From the NCBI GenBank assembly GCA_941918925.1, contig OW799236.1:64504685-64568684 (forward strand): a stretch of DNA of 64,000 bases. The letters run 5' to 3'. The stretch comes from Phyto melanocephala. Its lineage: Eukaryota > Arthropoda > Insecta > Diptera > Rhinophoridae. Below are positions 10,328-24,021 of this stretch, piece after piece; position 1 is the stretch's first letter, and each line of letters opens with the position of its first letter. A program made the translations under genes and the position numbers. Below the pieces are notes generated by a model, which saw only the letters and a list, made by a program, of their open reading frames with translations, ran no database searches and was not told the origin of the DNA.

Positions 10328-12400
10328 CACAGAGGAGTATTTGACCTGAAAAGCTGGCCAAAAAGGCAAAACTGAATTTTAAGAAATCTTAAAAACTAAG
10401 AACGCAGCTCGACAGACAACAATATTTTACATTATAATGTAAGTTTTCAAGACTTTTAGTTGGGATTTGTAGCTCTGAGACCCTGCTAAAGTCAGGAAAG
10501 TGAAGAAAATTATATGAGATTTAAATGTTTTTTTCGGTTTCTGGATGTTTATTTGTTATTTTTTTGCGGCCAAACGAATAAAGGATTAGCAATAATTTTT
10601 TTTTCGCTGAAAGGTTTGATCAAAAGTTATTTAAAAAAGTAAAAAAAAAATTGAAATATGTTGAATATTCATGTTGAAACAATTCGTACAAAAGGTAAAA
10701 AAAAATATGCACTTTTTTTGCAAAAAAAAAAAATAAAATGAAGAGGTTTTTGAAAGTGAGATTAGCATCTCTACGAATTATGTTTGATACCACAATAAAA
10801 TTTGGAATCTCTAATTTTAGAAACAAAAATAAAGTTTGCGCAAGTTTGCTCCATTATTTTTGACGATTTTTTTAAATTTTCACATTTCTTCCATTTTTGC
10901 TCATCAAGCACTTTTTCTTATAGATTTATATCGTTATAAGCTTTTATTTATTTTGAATTATTGATTTTAACTCTTATTCACATCACTTTTAACACTTTAC
11001 AATGTTAAAACCTGTCTATAAATATAAATTTGAAAAATTCTTTATTATCGATAATAGTTATAAGGGAATGTCCCACACATCCCCATAAAAGATATTTTTA
11101 TATACCTGTTCTACAAAACTTTATATGTTAAAAAAAATAAATATACGTACCTTATAAGAAAAATTATTAAAAGCATTTATCACAAAAATAAGTTTACAAA
11201 AAATAAATACAGGTAAAAACAAAAAAAAAAAAATACATGGGCACCCAGGTATCAGGCTACCATCCAATTAACGCATAAGAGCATGCGCTTGAAAATACTT
11301 ATAAAGGGTTATTGCACACAATCTATATCAAAACCGTTTTGTAACTTCGAGAGTCAACATGGAACAAGTTTTCACAAGATTATTGCTATTCCAAATAGTG
11401 ATAAAATCTAATGCTGGAACCATTGACTAGAAATTGAATTTTTTGGTCAGAAAATTGAGCAAAATGTCAAGGGGATGGGGACATATTAGCACTGAAGCAG
11501 TGTTTAAAAAATTGTTTCAAAAGATATTGGCTTTTGGCACAACGTAAAGAGGACCGCTTTTTAAGCACAAGCGCTAAATAGCTGGAAGGAACTGTAACAA
11601 TACCAGTATTTGGCAGTTCGTCTTCAGGACGACCACGAAAAAAATTTTATGCAGCTAGTGAAAGAACAATGCGAAGAAAAACGGAAGAAGTTCGTAACCA
11701 ATTAACAACAGAGGAGATCACATTTGCTGCATCCATGAGTCAAAGAGCAGCGGGACATAATGATGCGGCTAAATTAATAATGGATATAATGAGATCCCCA
11801 AGAAAAGCAAGAACTTGCAAGCAATCATTAACAACTTCTGAAGTCAACCCTGTGAATAAAGGAAAGGAAAGGAGCTTTGGCACTCTTTGTAAATGCAGAG
11901 CTCACGAAAAAGCAATATAAAATTTTATACAATGCCAATAAAAATGTGTATCTATGTTACTCATTACTCATGCAAAAAAAAATAAAAAATGTTGTCCCAA
12001 TGAAGATGCCACAACCGTTAGTGAAACATTAGCGGAAGTGAAGCTCCAAGCTCTTCTCGACCATACAACAACATTTTTATGTATATGCCTTGAAGAGGTT
12101 ATGCAGCAGTTTAAACCTTTAAAATCAACATTTGTTAATTGAGTTTTACTATTTATACCGACTTTTATTCCTTAGGAGTGTGGCTTTTGGAAAAGTTTTA
12201 AAAATTTAAATTTTTGGTTCTTCAATTTTTTTTCGCCATTTAATTTTTAATAACTTCGAAATAGTAATAGAAAGAAAAGAAATGTGTTTGGTTAGTTTAA
12301 GCTAAATTTTCCTGTGCATCTTCTGATCCTCCTCCTAATAAAATCGGAGAACCCGTATACAAGTTATGATTAAATATATATGGCAACCCAATAATTTAGG
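10328..12400 (+). mobile_element. Transib-like (RAG1-related) DNA transposon, 3' end lost
   Basis: The left end reads CACAGAGGAGTATTTG at 10328, preceded by CGTTG. The first ~240 bp match, in reverse, the right end of the element at 46855-48305. The 3'-terminal segment near 12150-12350 (including 'ctgatcctcctcctaataaaatcgg') also matches that copy. The internal coding region is at about 11520-12140. No right terminal repeat is visible before the DINE-type fragment at 12525, so the end coordinate is approximate. It appears inserted in the N-terminal region of the mariner-type gene (10327 and lower). Confidence 0.65.
11520..12142 (+). pseudogene. Transib-like transposase N-terminal region, degraded
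   Basis: Recognisable in pieces: WLLAQRKEDRFL, then SSGRPRKKFYAASERTMRRK, then TTEEITFAASMSQRAAGHND (open frame 11669-11920), and EDATTVSETLAEVKLQALLDHTT (11954 onward). The 'GRPxxxYxxASxRxxRRK' box and the 'ETxAxVxLQxLLxHT' box both recur in the element at 26588-27690, where the RAG1-like catalytic motifs follow. Here the catalytic part is absent and several frames are needed. The Transib assignment is from motif memory and from the terminal repeats. Confidence 0.55.
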
Positions 12401-12524
12401 GGTCGAAATATGCCACGCCTTTTAAATCAAATCCTTACGTACTAGAGAAAAACGGAAAACAGATTTGAATTAAGGGCATCAAAATCCATATAGTCCACAC
12501 ACTTTTATTTCTAGGAGAGATTTT

Positions 12525-12690
12525 GCAGACGGATAGACGGACAGACGGTCAGGGCTTAATCGACTCCTCTATTCATAAGCTTTTAGAAAATATATACTTA
12601 ATGGGGTAGGAAATGAAAATTGTAGAAATTACAAACGGAATGACAAAGCTATATATACCCTTGTGCACCACAGGTGAAGGGTATAATAAG
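12525..12690 (-). repeat. DINE-type repeat (type B), 5' fragment
   Basis: The minus strand starts 'ttattatacccttcacc' and runs through the 'accccattaagtatatat', 'aagcttatgaatagagg' and 'gtccgtctgtccgtc' blocks shared by the other type B copies. It is cut off after about 165 bp. Confidence 0.7.
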
Positions 12691-12842
12691 TGACAAATTA
12701 ATATGCTTAAATACTTAAAAAAATGGTAAGTTCTTTTTAATTATACATTAAAACTTTTAAAATCAAACATTATAGTTGTAATAGAAAACCAAGATGATGA
12801 AAATTGTAGCAGCTTTTTCTCTGTAAGTAGAAATTTCAACCA

Positions 12843-13564
12843 TTTTTATACCCTTCACACAGTGAAAAAGGGTATATATAGGTTTGCCATTCCGTGTGAA
12901 ATTTATACAATTTTTATTTCCGACCCCATAAAGTATATATTTTCTGAAAGCTTATGAATAGGGGAGTCGATTAAGCTCTGTCAGTCTGTCCGTGTGTATG
13001 TTGAAATCAACTCTTTGAAGCCCCCCGACATCGCTTGGACCCGGGTGAGGTATTAGAATATCAGAAATATTCGGGAGTAGATCGGTATTGAAAATCAGAA
13101 ACATCGATACATAAACATCTGAGATATGAGCAAAAACCCACGACCACCTCGATTTTTTTTTACAAAAACAACATTACAACAACAACATACATACAAACGT
13201 GTATACTGGTTAGAGAAAACGTGGCATCGAATCCCAGCTGAACCAAACATTTTTTTTTATTTCTTTTATATTTTCTTTTATTTTTTTTTTATTTTTTTTT
13301 TCTTTTTTTTAAATTTTTTATTTAATATATTATTTATATTTTTATTATTATTATTTTTTTTAAATATTTTTTTAATTTTTTTTTTTAATTTTTTTTTTAA
13401 CATACATACGTAAATTTTTAATTTTACAATGGGATGTTTTTATATATGTATGTACGTATTTCATATGAGATGAATGGTGATACAATCTACTGTTATTGCG
13501 TGACTACACGTTGTGAAGGGTATATAAGATTCGGCACGGCCGTATATAACACTCTTACTTGTTT
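12843..13564 (+). repeat. DINE-1/INE-1-like element, type B, full length
   Basis: It starts TTTTTATACCCTTCACAC with the inverted echo GTGAAAAAGGGTATA. It continues through the 'ccgaccccataaagtatat' and 'tctgtccgtgtgtatg' blocks and a 150-bp T-rich core. It ends with GTGAAGGGTATA, the hairpin TTCGGCACGGCCG and 'cactcttacttgttt'. The core sequence includes 'aacatacatacatacaaacg'-type microsatellite. Such elements are treated in the literature as Helentron-associated non-autonomous elements. That link is established for Drosophila DINE-1 and inferred here. Confidence 0.8.
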
Positions 13565-16104
13565 ATACAAAACTTTGTAGTAGCTAAAATTAAATGTTAA
13601 TGCTGTTTTTCAGAGGTAACCAACAAGACGAGGAAAATTAAGGAAGACTGGTTTGCAGATCCAGAAATAAGTTTATGGGCTGAAAAGCGAAACGATGCAG
13701 TTTATTTTGGTTTTGTGCTCGTCTTACGCTTGTCTAAAGCTACCTTAATCGGTTGAAACTCTAGCAATAAATGATTATAATCATTTGTCAAATAGTCCAA
13801 AAAGATGCAGCCAATTTATTATTTTTTGTGTTTATTTTTCGAAATGAATTATAAATTGTTTTATATTTATTGTCATGTTATTAACCTAAAAGGGTCTAAT
13901 AAAACCACTGGTCTCTCTAGATTTAAAAAGTTTGTTATGTTATGCATTAAATAAAAATGTATTGTTTTGAAAAATGCGTTTCTTTATTTTGACGTTTTTA
14001 TGACGATTTGATTAAACCATTTGACGATTTTGATAATTTTTTTTACCTAAATTAGACGATTTTACCCCTATTTTATCTGGCAGCTATGACTGAAGTATTG
14101 GGTGTGTCGCATTCCATTCTATATACTTATAAGCTAACAAATTTTGCCCGAGTTACTTTACTCTCAATGTACTTGGTCGTCTCGTATGTTTATTGTTTCA
14201 TAACTGGAAAATCTTTTAATCTTTTAATTTTGTATTATTTGTAGTAGCCTAGCGTTGATTCCAAAATATCAGAACGCACAATTGTTAAATACTCTGGGGG
14301 CGCTGTAGTCTATTTTTTAAATTTATATATCGTCTATACAAGTTCTTCTCGAGTATTTCTGAACCGATTTTTATATTTTTATTTTCAAACGTTTGTTCTG
14401 TTTTTGAGAAAGGTTTTGTGACACTTTTGTATTCCAATAGGTGGCGCTGTAGTTTATTTATTATGCCGGGCTTAAGTTATTGCTTTAACAGTTATATAGG
14501 GTACTAAAAACGTTAAAAAATGGTTTATTTTATTTATTTATATTTACTAAAATCTGTTCTCACGCTTTCATTTTTTAACTCCCTGTACCTTTTATATTTC
14601 GTAATAATTTACACAACAACAAAAAAAAAAAAATAAAAAATGAAATCCAAAGCAATAACCATTAATTATATTTAAATTCAATATATAAATATTATAATAC
14701 GTATGTACATATATAACTAATTAGACACATTATAAAATTTAATTAATTCCAAACCGAAAGAAAACATTTTTAAAGTTTTTTTGTTAGATTTGTCAATTGG
14801 GCTATCAATTTAAATTTATTTATTTTTTCTTTATAATTTCAAATTTATTATTTTCCTACTGTGTCATAAAAATTAGTTCTTTTCAATCATAAAAATTTGT
14901 TTGGTTGTCCGTCTGTCTGGCGGTACAAACGAAAGCACCACTAGTGTCAACGCAAACTTAAAGAAAATAAATTAAATTTTATTTAAAAAAAAGTAAAATT
15001 ACAAGAACTAGTTTACATGCATGTCATTAATTTCTGTATATTTTTGAGATCGCTCATGGTGGTTGTTTGCCACAAACAAAATAGAAAACCAGAAAATTGA
15101 AAATTCATACATCTGCTTTGACTTCGATTTCTTGCACCTCAATATCTACATTATACTTACCATGACATAGAATCTATTGACTTTATTAAAGCTGACATTT
15201 AAGAAAAGAATTTTCTTTTTTTTTTCAAGAAAAACAAAATAAAAATCTTAAAAGATGATTAGAAGAAATAACAAGAATACTTATAACATAGACTAGTATG
15301 TACGAGTAATTGTAACCACGTAAACGTGGTGTGAAATCAGTAAGTTTATATTATTTTTGTTTCGAAATACTAAAATATCTAAATATGAAATGGGCATACA
15401 CATGCACATGAATACGTAAAGGCTGTATTGAGTTATTTTATTAAAATTCTCGGATCAATTTTGCTTTTTGTACGACTATTCAAATTATCGAATGTTAAAT
15501 TTGTATATTCGTTGTGTGTCGATGTTTTTATTCCTGTTAATGTCATTTTTATATCTTTCGCTGACGATATTTACTTTTTTTAAAATTAGTTTACATGTAT
15601 TTTTAGGTAGTTAATATGTGGGAAATAGTAACAATAATAATTATAACGATTTTTGTTTTTAAAATTGGTACCATTTTCATTAATTTTATCTCGAATGTTA
15701 ATATTAGCCTAAGTACTTTGAATTTTAAAGAATAACTCGATACAGTCTTAATGTATGAATGTGTATAAATAGAAAAAATATCTCTTTGTCTACATAAAGT
15801 CAGAACTTGCGCTTTTACAAACATTTCTATAAATTTATCAGACAGACAGACAAACAAACAAATATTATTTTAATTATGCATTTATGAAAGTTTCTAGTTT
15901 TCATTTCACTGCAAAAGTAGTTTGATTTTCATTTTTAAAAAATGTGTGCTTTTTCTATTTCTTTTTTGTCGGTCATTTAAGTGGACCAGTTGTTAGAGTT
16001 CAATTTTTAATTTTATTTAAAATTTAATAATCTTTTGCTGCATTACTTTGCAAATGTGGCAGGAGTGGATATTGTGTTTTATAAATGACTTGCAACGTCA
16101 GCGT
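13565..16104. other. 2.5 kb AT-rich sequence, a possible hAT zinc-finger remnant at its start
   Basis: Around 13620-13735 the plus strand can be read as NNKTRKIKEDWFADPEISLW then EKRNDAVYFGFV, resembling the start of a BED/TTF-type zinc finger found in hAT transposases (W..DPE..W then Cys-x2-Cys). The cysteines are gone, so this is weak. The rest (13760-16104) contains only short ORFs, homopolymer runs and no recognisable ends. Confidence 0.3.
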
Positions 16105-19100
16105 TTTTATACCCGACACCAAAAAAATGGTGGGTGTATAATCATTTTGTGTTTCTGTTTGTAACACATCGAAATATCAATTTTAGACCCCATATATTTT
16201 CTGAATCGAGGTTTAATTTTATGAGGATCCAGCTATGTCAGTCCGTCTGTTGAAAGCACGATAGAGGTCGGACAGAAAAAGCTAGGGGGCCTAAATTTTG
16301 CCAGAATATTTCTTATACAAAAGGTTTGTTTGGTATTGAAAAAATGGGCTAAATCGGAATATTAGGAAGAGAGTTATAGCTCGTAATGCAAGAGTAAGTC
16401 AAAAAAACTATGTCCTTCCAACATCGAATAAAATTCAATTGCTTCCAAATGAATTAACGTAGAGCCATGAAATTTGGGACGTATATTTACTGAGTAAAAA
16501 AGTTTTTTTCCCGAAAATTTCTTCAATCTATGAATTAGGAAAGGATTAGTAGAGATCAAAACGTAGGAAAATTTATACCACAAAGTTTATTTTTTTAAAA
16601 AAATACTCAAAATTTAAAACGTAATAAAACTGACAAAATTAGATGTAGATCTGCAATTTTGTAAACATTGCTTTTTGGTCAAAAGCTTTGTTCTAACGGA
16701 AAATAAATGCGACACGCCCACTTTTACGTCCTCCTACCATATAACGCTTATCTCAAATTCATATAATTTTTCTATGAATACAGATTTTGGAAGAATAAAG
16801 CACTCTATATTGAAATATGAGTTGAACAGAAACTACTTCGACACACCTACTATAACGCCTACTTATCACGTTATCTACTGTTAATGAAATTTAAAAGCTT
16901 ATAAAACCGGCAAACTTACAGGTATGATGATGAAATTTCGTACATATAGCTGTCTAGTCAATGTCACTATTATGCCAGAAAATGAAGGTGGCACACCCTC
17001 TTCAAATTCATATAGTTTCTCTATGAACAAAGATTTTGGAAGAATAAAGGACTATATTGAAATATCTAATGGTGTTTTCTTTTCTGACATAAATGTTGCA
17101 TTAATTCTGAAGTATGCATTTTTTTGTGTTCTTTTCTTAAAAATATGCAATATTATTAACAGGTGACAAGTTCTTTTGTAATAATGTTGCTATAAAAATG
17201 AGAAAAAATTTTACATGTCGTACCCTAAATTAAATCAAAGGGTTAGAATTGCACTCTTTAACAGCTGATATCAAAAAGGAGGATAAAGTTTTTTTAGTGG
17301 TTAAAAATAATTTTTGGTCCCAAATTATTAAAATGGAATCAAAAAATGCAGTTTATATATATAAGCTATCATGTAAAAAAGCTGAAAATTTCTGTTCTAT
17401 TCTGATGATTATATAAGTAGCATTTTGTTAGGGTGCAGGTGACCTTTGAAAAGTGTTTTACAATAAAAGGGCAACATTGTTTGTTAAAAAAGAAAACACC
17501 ATAAGTATTTATTAGCAGAAACTATATTGGCACGCTTTAATTAGAAGACTAAATTTACGAAAATATTTTAATAACAGATCAAAGTTATTTATAGATATTT
17601 TAGTATAAAGATACTATTCCATAGCGATTACAGTTTATTTATTTATTGTCTTTAGAATATATATACCTTACAGACTAAAGTATGTAAAATAACAAAACAA
17701 AATTAAGGTTATATATAAAATAATATTCTATAAAATTCAACGATTTAAATATAAAATGATATTTCTTTTAACAATTTCTTTACTTTCTTTCATTAAGGCC
17801 AATAAGGTGATAATAATTATTAAAGTTTTCACATACATATACGACGAAGAGTATCATTATTAGCATAGTTGGATCTATAGTATTTTAAGTTAATAAAACG
17901 GAAATTTCGAGTTGGTCTGGTTGGAACATTAAAAGATATTTAACTTAGCAGGAATTCAGAGTCGATATCGCCTTGAATTAGGCCCAGCACAAAAGAAAAA
18001 CTCAGCATTGAACGACGACTTTTTAAAGTTGGTAATTTTATAAGACAGAGTCTGCTTTCGTATGAAGGTAGTAAAAACGAATTCCATCCAAGGCCATTAA
18101 TACAAAATATTAAAAACTTCTTTTGTACAGACTCGATACTATCAATATGAATATTATAGTAAGGATCCCAAATAATCGATCCGTATTCTAGAATAGGTCG
18201 AACTAACGATGAATATAATTGTTTCGTAATATAAGGATCTAGAAATTCCTTGCACCACCTCTTCATAAATCCAAGTACACCATTTGCTTTGTTAACAATT
18301 AAAGAAATATGGTCACGAAAATTTAATTGGTGATCAAGCAAAATACCAAGATCAAGAAAATTCAGAACTTTATCAAGTTTACACTCATTAATGCAATAAA
18401 ATAAATCCAATTTCTTAATTCTGAAAAAGGACATATGCTTACATTTTTTTATATTCAGCTCCATTAAGTTGATTTCACACCAATTAACCAATTTGTCAAT
18501 ATCAGATTGAAGGAAAAGTTGATCTTCGGGATTATTAGAAGAACGGAAAATTTTGACATCATCGGCATACATCAAAACTTTAGAGTGCTGAATAACTGAA
18601 GGTAGATCGTTTATGAATAAGGTAAATAAAATAGGACCAAGGTGGCTACCTTGCGGAACACCAGAAGGAACTTTGATAGCATTAGACGTAGCACTTCCAT
18701 ACTTAACTTGTTGAGTTCTTAAAGACAAGTATGATCTTAACCATTTTATTGTCTTATCCGTAAATCCCATTAATGACAATTTGTTAAGCAAGAGATCATG
18801 GTTTACCTTATCAAAAGCTTTACTAAAATCTGTGTAGATAGCATCAGTTTGCATATTATTTATAAAACCGTCATTTATTGTAGTAGTTAGCTCCAAAATA
18901 TTAGTCGTTGTAGAGCGATGTTTACAAAAGCCATGTTGGCACGGTGACAAAATCGATGAAATTTGATAGTATAAATTATCAGTTAAAATTTTTTCAAAAA
19001 GTTTGGGTATATAACTCAGCTTAGCAATGCCACGATAATTAGATATTTCAATTTTGCTTCCATTTTTAAACAACGGAATTATATACGATAATTTCCAAAT

Positions 19101-19319
19101 CAATGGTACGTATCCTAATTTAATGGATTTGTTAAAAATAGCAGTAAGCGGGTAACATAAATTTTCTGCACAATTTTTTAGAACGCAATTTGGTATTTCA
19201 TCTGGACCAGCATTAAACGAATTATTTAGCGATAATAAATTTGAAAGTATCGTTTTATAAGTAATAAAAGAGAATTGTACACCAGATGATTGAGGTATAT
19301 TAAATGAGTAAGATGTTAT

Positions 19320-22300
19320 ACACATGTAGGGGGAATATCGAAGCAGACCACTACTATCACGGGTCCCTTTTCGACCCCCTTCGCTCCTCAGTGATTTCGT
19401 GTCTACCGATCAGTATACCTTCAATCACTGAGTCCCGCGACACAACCGGCGTTTGCTCTGGACTAGGAAAACGATTTCACACTGCCGACTGGTGATTGTC
19501 GACAATCCTCATCGCACAGTCATTCCTCCTCAGCATCTCCCTCAGACTAAGGTCCCCCATCGCACTAACACTTAAAATGTGCTTGCCTGTGATCCTTAAT
19601 CTTCCGCTCGCCAACGCCGGACACTCGCATACTACATGCGCTGCCGTCTCGGCATCCTCCAGGCACATTCCACAAATATCATCATCCACGATCTGCATCC
19701 TCTTCAGATGATATTTGAAGTTACCATGTCCTGTAATCAACGCAGTGATCCAGCTCATCATACTCCGATTAAAACCGAGTATTTCACTGCACCCCTGCCA
19801 AGTGGCTCCGTGAGCACCATACGGGCCTGTCTACACGTGGTTTCCTCCATCCACCTTTGCAAGTTTATAGAGTTCACCCATTGAAAGATCCTCGCCCGCA
19901 CTAACCCATTACCCAGAGCAGTTCTGGGTTCTGGTCCGCAGAATGCAGCCTCAGACCCCTTCTTCGCAAGTTCGTCAGCAGCCTCATTCCCAGCTATGCC
20001 CACGTGTCCCTTAACCCACATCAGCGTTACCTCATTTGTAGAGGCACACCTATTGAGCTTTAGAACACACTCAAGCACCAAAGAGGAGTTCACATCTATC
20101 CGCTGCATACGTTTTATAACCGACTGGTTGTCAAGTGCAATAAGAATTCTCTTCCCATATATTCGACATTCCAACAGGTGGTCCAACGCGTGCAGCAAAC
20201 CAAGCGTTTCTGCCTGATAGACTGACACGTACTCCCCCAAATTCAGGGTGCAGGATAAGTTCAACTCAGATGAGTACACACCAGCACCTGCCCTTCCGTC
20301 CATAAAGGACCCATCAGTAAAGATACTGATGTCATTCTCCATGCACTCATCGTGCATGAATCCATCCGCTATGAGCGTGTGATGTAGCCTTTCGACCACT
20401 TTCACTCGACTCATGCGCCCCATCGGCATCTGAGCCTTCCTTACCCCTTTATCCACGAGGTCCAGGATTCTCCTATGCCCCAAAACCGGTCCAAAACGAT
20501 ACCACATGCCATCGCTTCGCATCCGAATCGCCGATCTTGCCGCCGACTCCTTTACAAATAAGTCCAACGGCAGCAATCCCAGCATTGCCTCCATCGCTTG
20601 CGTTGGTGTGGTACGTATCGCGCCAGATATACCAATGCAAGCAATCCTTTGAACCCCGTCCAACTTCCGCCTAATCGTCGCCTGGGAGGCCTTCGGCCAC
20701 CAGACAACAGATGCGTAAGTGATCGTCGGTCTCACCACCACTGTGTAAATCCAGTGTGCAGCCTTAGGTGAGATTCCCCACTTCCGACCGCAAACCCGTT
20801 TACACTGATACAGAATCCTCTTTGCCTTCTGTACCCTTGCCTCAACATGATCATTCCAGGTTAGTTTCATATCCAGCGTTACCCCCAGATATTTCACCTT
20901 CTTGGACACGTTGATCTCGGTTCCAAAAAGCATTAAGGATTCAATCCCTATGCCCTTCCTTCTCCGCGTGAAGAGCATAGCATCCGACTTGCCAGCATTT
21001 CTGGTTAGTCCCTGTTCACAACACCATTCTTCGGTTACTCCGAGCGCCTGTCTTATGCAACCTAAAATGGTCTCCATGAACTTACCACCAACCATAATTG
21101 ACACATCATCCGCATCACCCTACCGTATGTATGCCCATTACCTCCAGTCTCCTGAGAAGGCTGTCCACAGTTATGTTCCACAGCAGAGGTGATAAGACCC
21201 CTCCTTGCGGACATCCCCTGACCACCCTTCCCCGAATCCTGGTGCTTCCGCTCCTAAGATTCACTGCCCTACATCTGAGCATGGCGCCGATCCACTTCAC
21301 CACAACAGAATCGACCCCTCGCTCATCGAGAGCATTTCCCAGTTTATTAAAAGAGATCCTATCAAAAGCGCCCTCTATGTCCATAAATACGGACAAAGCA
21401 AGATCACCATTGAAAACCTCCCTCTCAGCAACCCTCACCAATTCGTGCAGGGCAGTCTCAGTAGACCTCCCAGCCCTGTAAGCGTGCTGACTCCCACTCA
21501 ATGGCCTATCCATCAGCGTAGTCTCCTCCAGGAAGTCAACCAACACCCTTTCCATTGCCTTCAATAGAAAGGATGTAAGACTGATCGGCCTGAACGACTT
21601 AGCCTCCGTATAGTCCCTCTCCCCCGGTTTGGGAAGAAAAACCACCCTGGTCTCCCTCCATGCCACCGGAATATACCCTGTCGAAAGACAGGCAACAAAT
21701 ATTTCCCTAATAACCACAAGTACAGTGTTCATACCCCACTATAGTAATGCAGAAAATATCCCATCCATCCCAGCCGCCTTAAATTGGGCAAAAGACAAAA
21801 TCGCACTTCTAACCTCATTAAGACTTACTATCCTTTCAGCATCCCTTCGCCTTACCTCACTGGCTCCCCTGTTAACGGGAACCCATGAGTCATTCGAAAT
21901 GAAACTTCCAGGAAAATGTACCTCTATCAGCGACTGTAATGTCCCCTCCATCGTCTACGTCATGCCGCCATCGCTCCTGCGAATAAGCCCCATTCTGGAG
22001 ACAGGGTCTCTAGACACCATCTTCTGCAGTCTCCCCACTTCAGATGTATCCATCACGCCGGAGAAGAATTCCCTCCACGTACTTCGTTTCCGAAGACATA
22101 TAGTTCTCTTCAGCTCCTTCTTCTTCGCCTTATACTCGTCCCATAAGCTAGGATTCCGCTCCCTCATGTAACGATTAAAGGCCCTCCTCGTGTCCCTCTT
22201 CATGGATTCCAATTCACTATTCCACCATGGAGTAGAATTCTTTTCATCCACTACCGTGAGAGGACACGCATTCTCGAAGGCAAGTCCGACCGTAGAGTTT

Positions 22301-24021
22301 ACCCACTCCACCGTCCGCTCAACATCCTCCGTGTTCCGGAGTGCCCGGTGTGGAACACTCCCCGAAAGTCCCGAGAGGCACTCCTCGTACTTAGTGCTAT
22401 CCGTATCCCTCGGCACCCTGATACGCCTACGCGCCTTCCTCCGCCACCTACCGTATAGAATCTCAAACTGGATAGCCCTGTGATCAGACATGGTCAATCT
22501 GTCCACCACTCTCCAATTCCCAACTCTATCCAGCATCCCGACAGTTGATGTCGATTACCTCCGCCCTACGTGCATCCACGAAGGTGAGCTCGACATCCCT
22601 GTTCAGGACCAGCAGGTCATGACACTCCAGCAACTGCCGTCCCCTGTGGTTATCATCCGTACTGCCCCATACAGTACTGTGTGAGTTAGCATCAACGCCC
22701 ATGTCAAGAGGCATACCCCTCAACCTACAGAACTCCACCAGATTCCTAACATCCTCCGTAGGATGGGAGTCCGGTGTGTCATAGGGTAGGTAAGCCGACG
22801 CCACCAGAAACGATCCCGAACCCGCGCCTATCATTACCACCGTAAGATTCGGCGAACAGAGATGCGTCATCGGCACAGCACACACACCGTGACGCACCAG
22901 GATACACGTCCTCAACCTCCCCCCCATCTGTGAGTGAAACAGACTGGCGGTCTGACGAGACAGGCCCATGATGTTATCCCTAACAATCCATGGTTCCTGT
23001 AGCAAGGCTATATCCAACCCATCCTCCACAAAACATCGCATCATCACCGCCGAAGCCGCTCTGCTATGATGCAGATTCAGTTGATATACACTCAGAGTTT
23101 CCACCTTCCGTAGTTGGTTCGGGTCAAAGTTCCTGGGTTTATCAACCTTAAACTTTTTCCCTGTTCCCTCTACTTCAGGTGTCGTCTCCTCATCCATAAG
23201 GCTATCGATCCGATTTGATATCTTTTCAATAGCCTTCCTGCCCCTCTGACGTTTCCTCTTTAGTCTCTGCCTCTCCGTTTTATCCAAAGGCATAAACTCG
23301 GAGTTCGCGTCGCGGTCCGAGGTTTCCGTGATCTGGACAGATGCCTCCACTCCTGCTTGGGCGGATACATCAATGTCCTTCACCGTTACCTCTCTACCCA
23401 TTGGAGTATCTTCAGAGATTAACCTCTCCACCTCTTACGAGGCTTCAATGTCCATCTCAATCCGATCCCTCCATTGGCCACGTCTAATCGGAGTATCCTC
23501 AGAGACTAACCTCTCCACCTTTTGCAAGGCTTCATTGTCCTTCCCTTTCGAAGTTCCCCGATTATCACAACTTCCATTCGAAATCTTCGTTGAATCAATC
23601 TTGTTCCCACGAGTATTGGGGAAAGAAAAGTCGACCCGCACAGAGCCCCACATGCACAGGCAAGTCTAAATTGAAACTGGAGGTCAACCGGTATCCAGAG
23701 TTCACATACTAGCGACCAGGCTCCCTCCTGGCCACGCATCCCTTGGCGTATGTAGTCCCACCGTGGATTAGGGTAGATTTATACGAGTCTACAAGTCCCT
23801 GGCGGGGTCGTGAAGACCAGCCGTGGTCCATAGGGCCAATTACAGCAACACTGGGTGGTCGAATCTGAACGATAGAGGGAAAACCACCCAGTGGCCGAGT
23901 CCATCAGCCGTCCCCACATAGGAGAAAACAGACGCTGACAGACAGGGAAAAGGTAGTTCTTAGTTGTGCAATACTGCACGCAAGCCCCCGCATCGCTTTA
24001 AGATGACTACCCATCGCGAGG
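19320..24021 (-). mobile_element. LOA-like LINE (with RNase H), 14-bp target duplication
   Basis: GAGTAAGATGTTAT occurs at 19306-19319 and 24022-24035, flanking 4,702 bp. Minus-strand order is: 5' untranslated-like region (24021-23654), basic linker, AP endonuclease, RT, RNase H and a Cys/His C-terminus. It ends without poly(A) ('cccctacatgtgt'). No ORF1/gag-like protein is seen, so either the 5' part was lost or the gag is too decayed. The endonuclease start 'YQLNLHHSRAAS' and the RNase H domain fit the LOA clade (Loa, Bilbo). An I-clade relative is the alternative. Confidence 0.85.
19477..23653 (-). pseudogene. LOA-like ORF2: endonuclease, reverse transcriptase, RNase H; six lesions
   Basis: Endonuclease: VYQLNLHHSRAASAV, LLQEPWIVRDN, VDANSHSTVWGS, MSDHRAIQFE. 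RT: KAAGMDGIFSALL, KSFRPISLTSFLLKAMERVL, MDIEGAFDRISFNKL, GCPQGGVLSPLLWNI, then GDADDVSIMVGG where YADD is expected. RNase H: FTDGSFMDGRAGAGV, YQAETLGLLHAL, LDNQSVIKRM, GIAGNEAADELAKKG. C-terminus: ICGMCLEDAETAAHVVCECP. In-frame stops lie at 23435, 21955 and 21739. Frameshifts lie at about 22530, 21110 (just before the DADD box) and 19780. The N-terminal part contains a duplicated block (VERLVSEDTPI and MERLISEDTPM). Inactive. Confidence 0.85.

Noticed and set aside
13126..13413. 95-codon Phe-rich ORF
   Set aside because: It is a translation of the T-rich core of a DINE-type element; low complexity, not a protein.
21629..22171. 180-codon plus-strand ORF
   Set aside because: It lies antisense to the LOA-like endonuclease/RT coding region; the minus-strand frames have clear domain motifs and this one has none.
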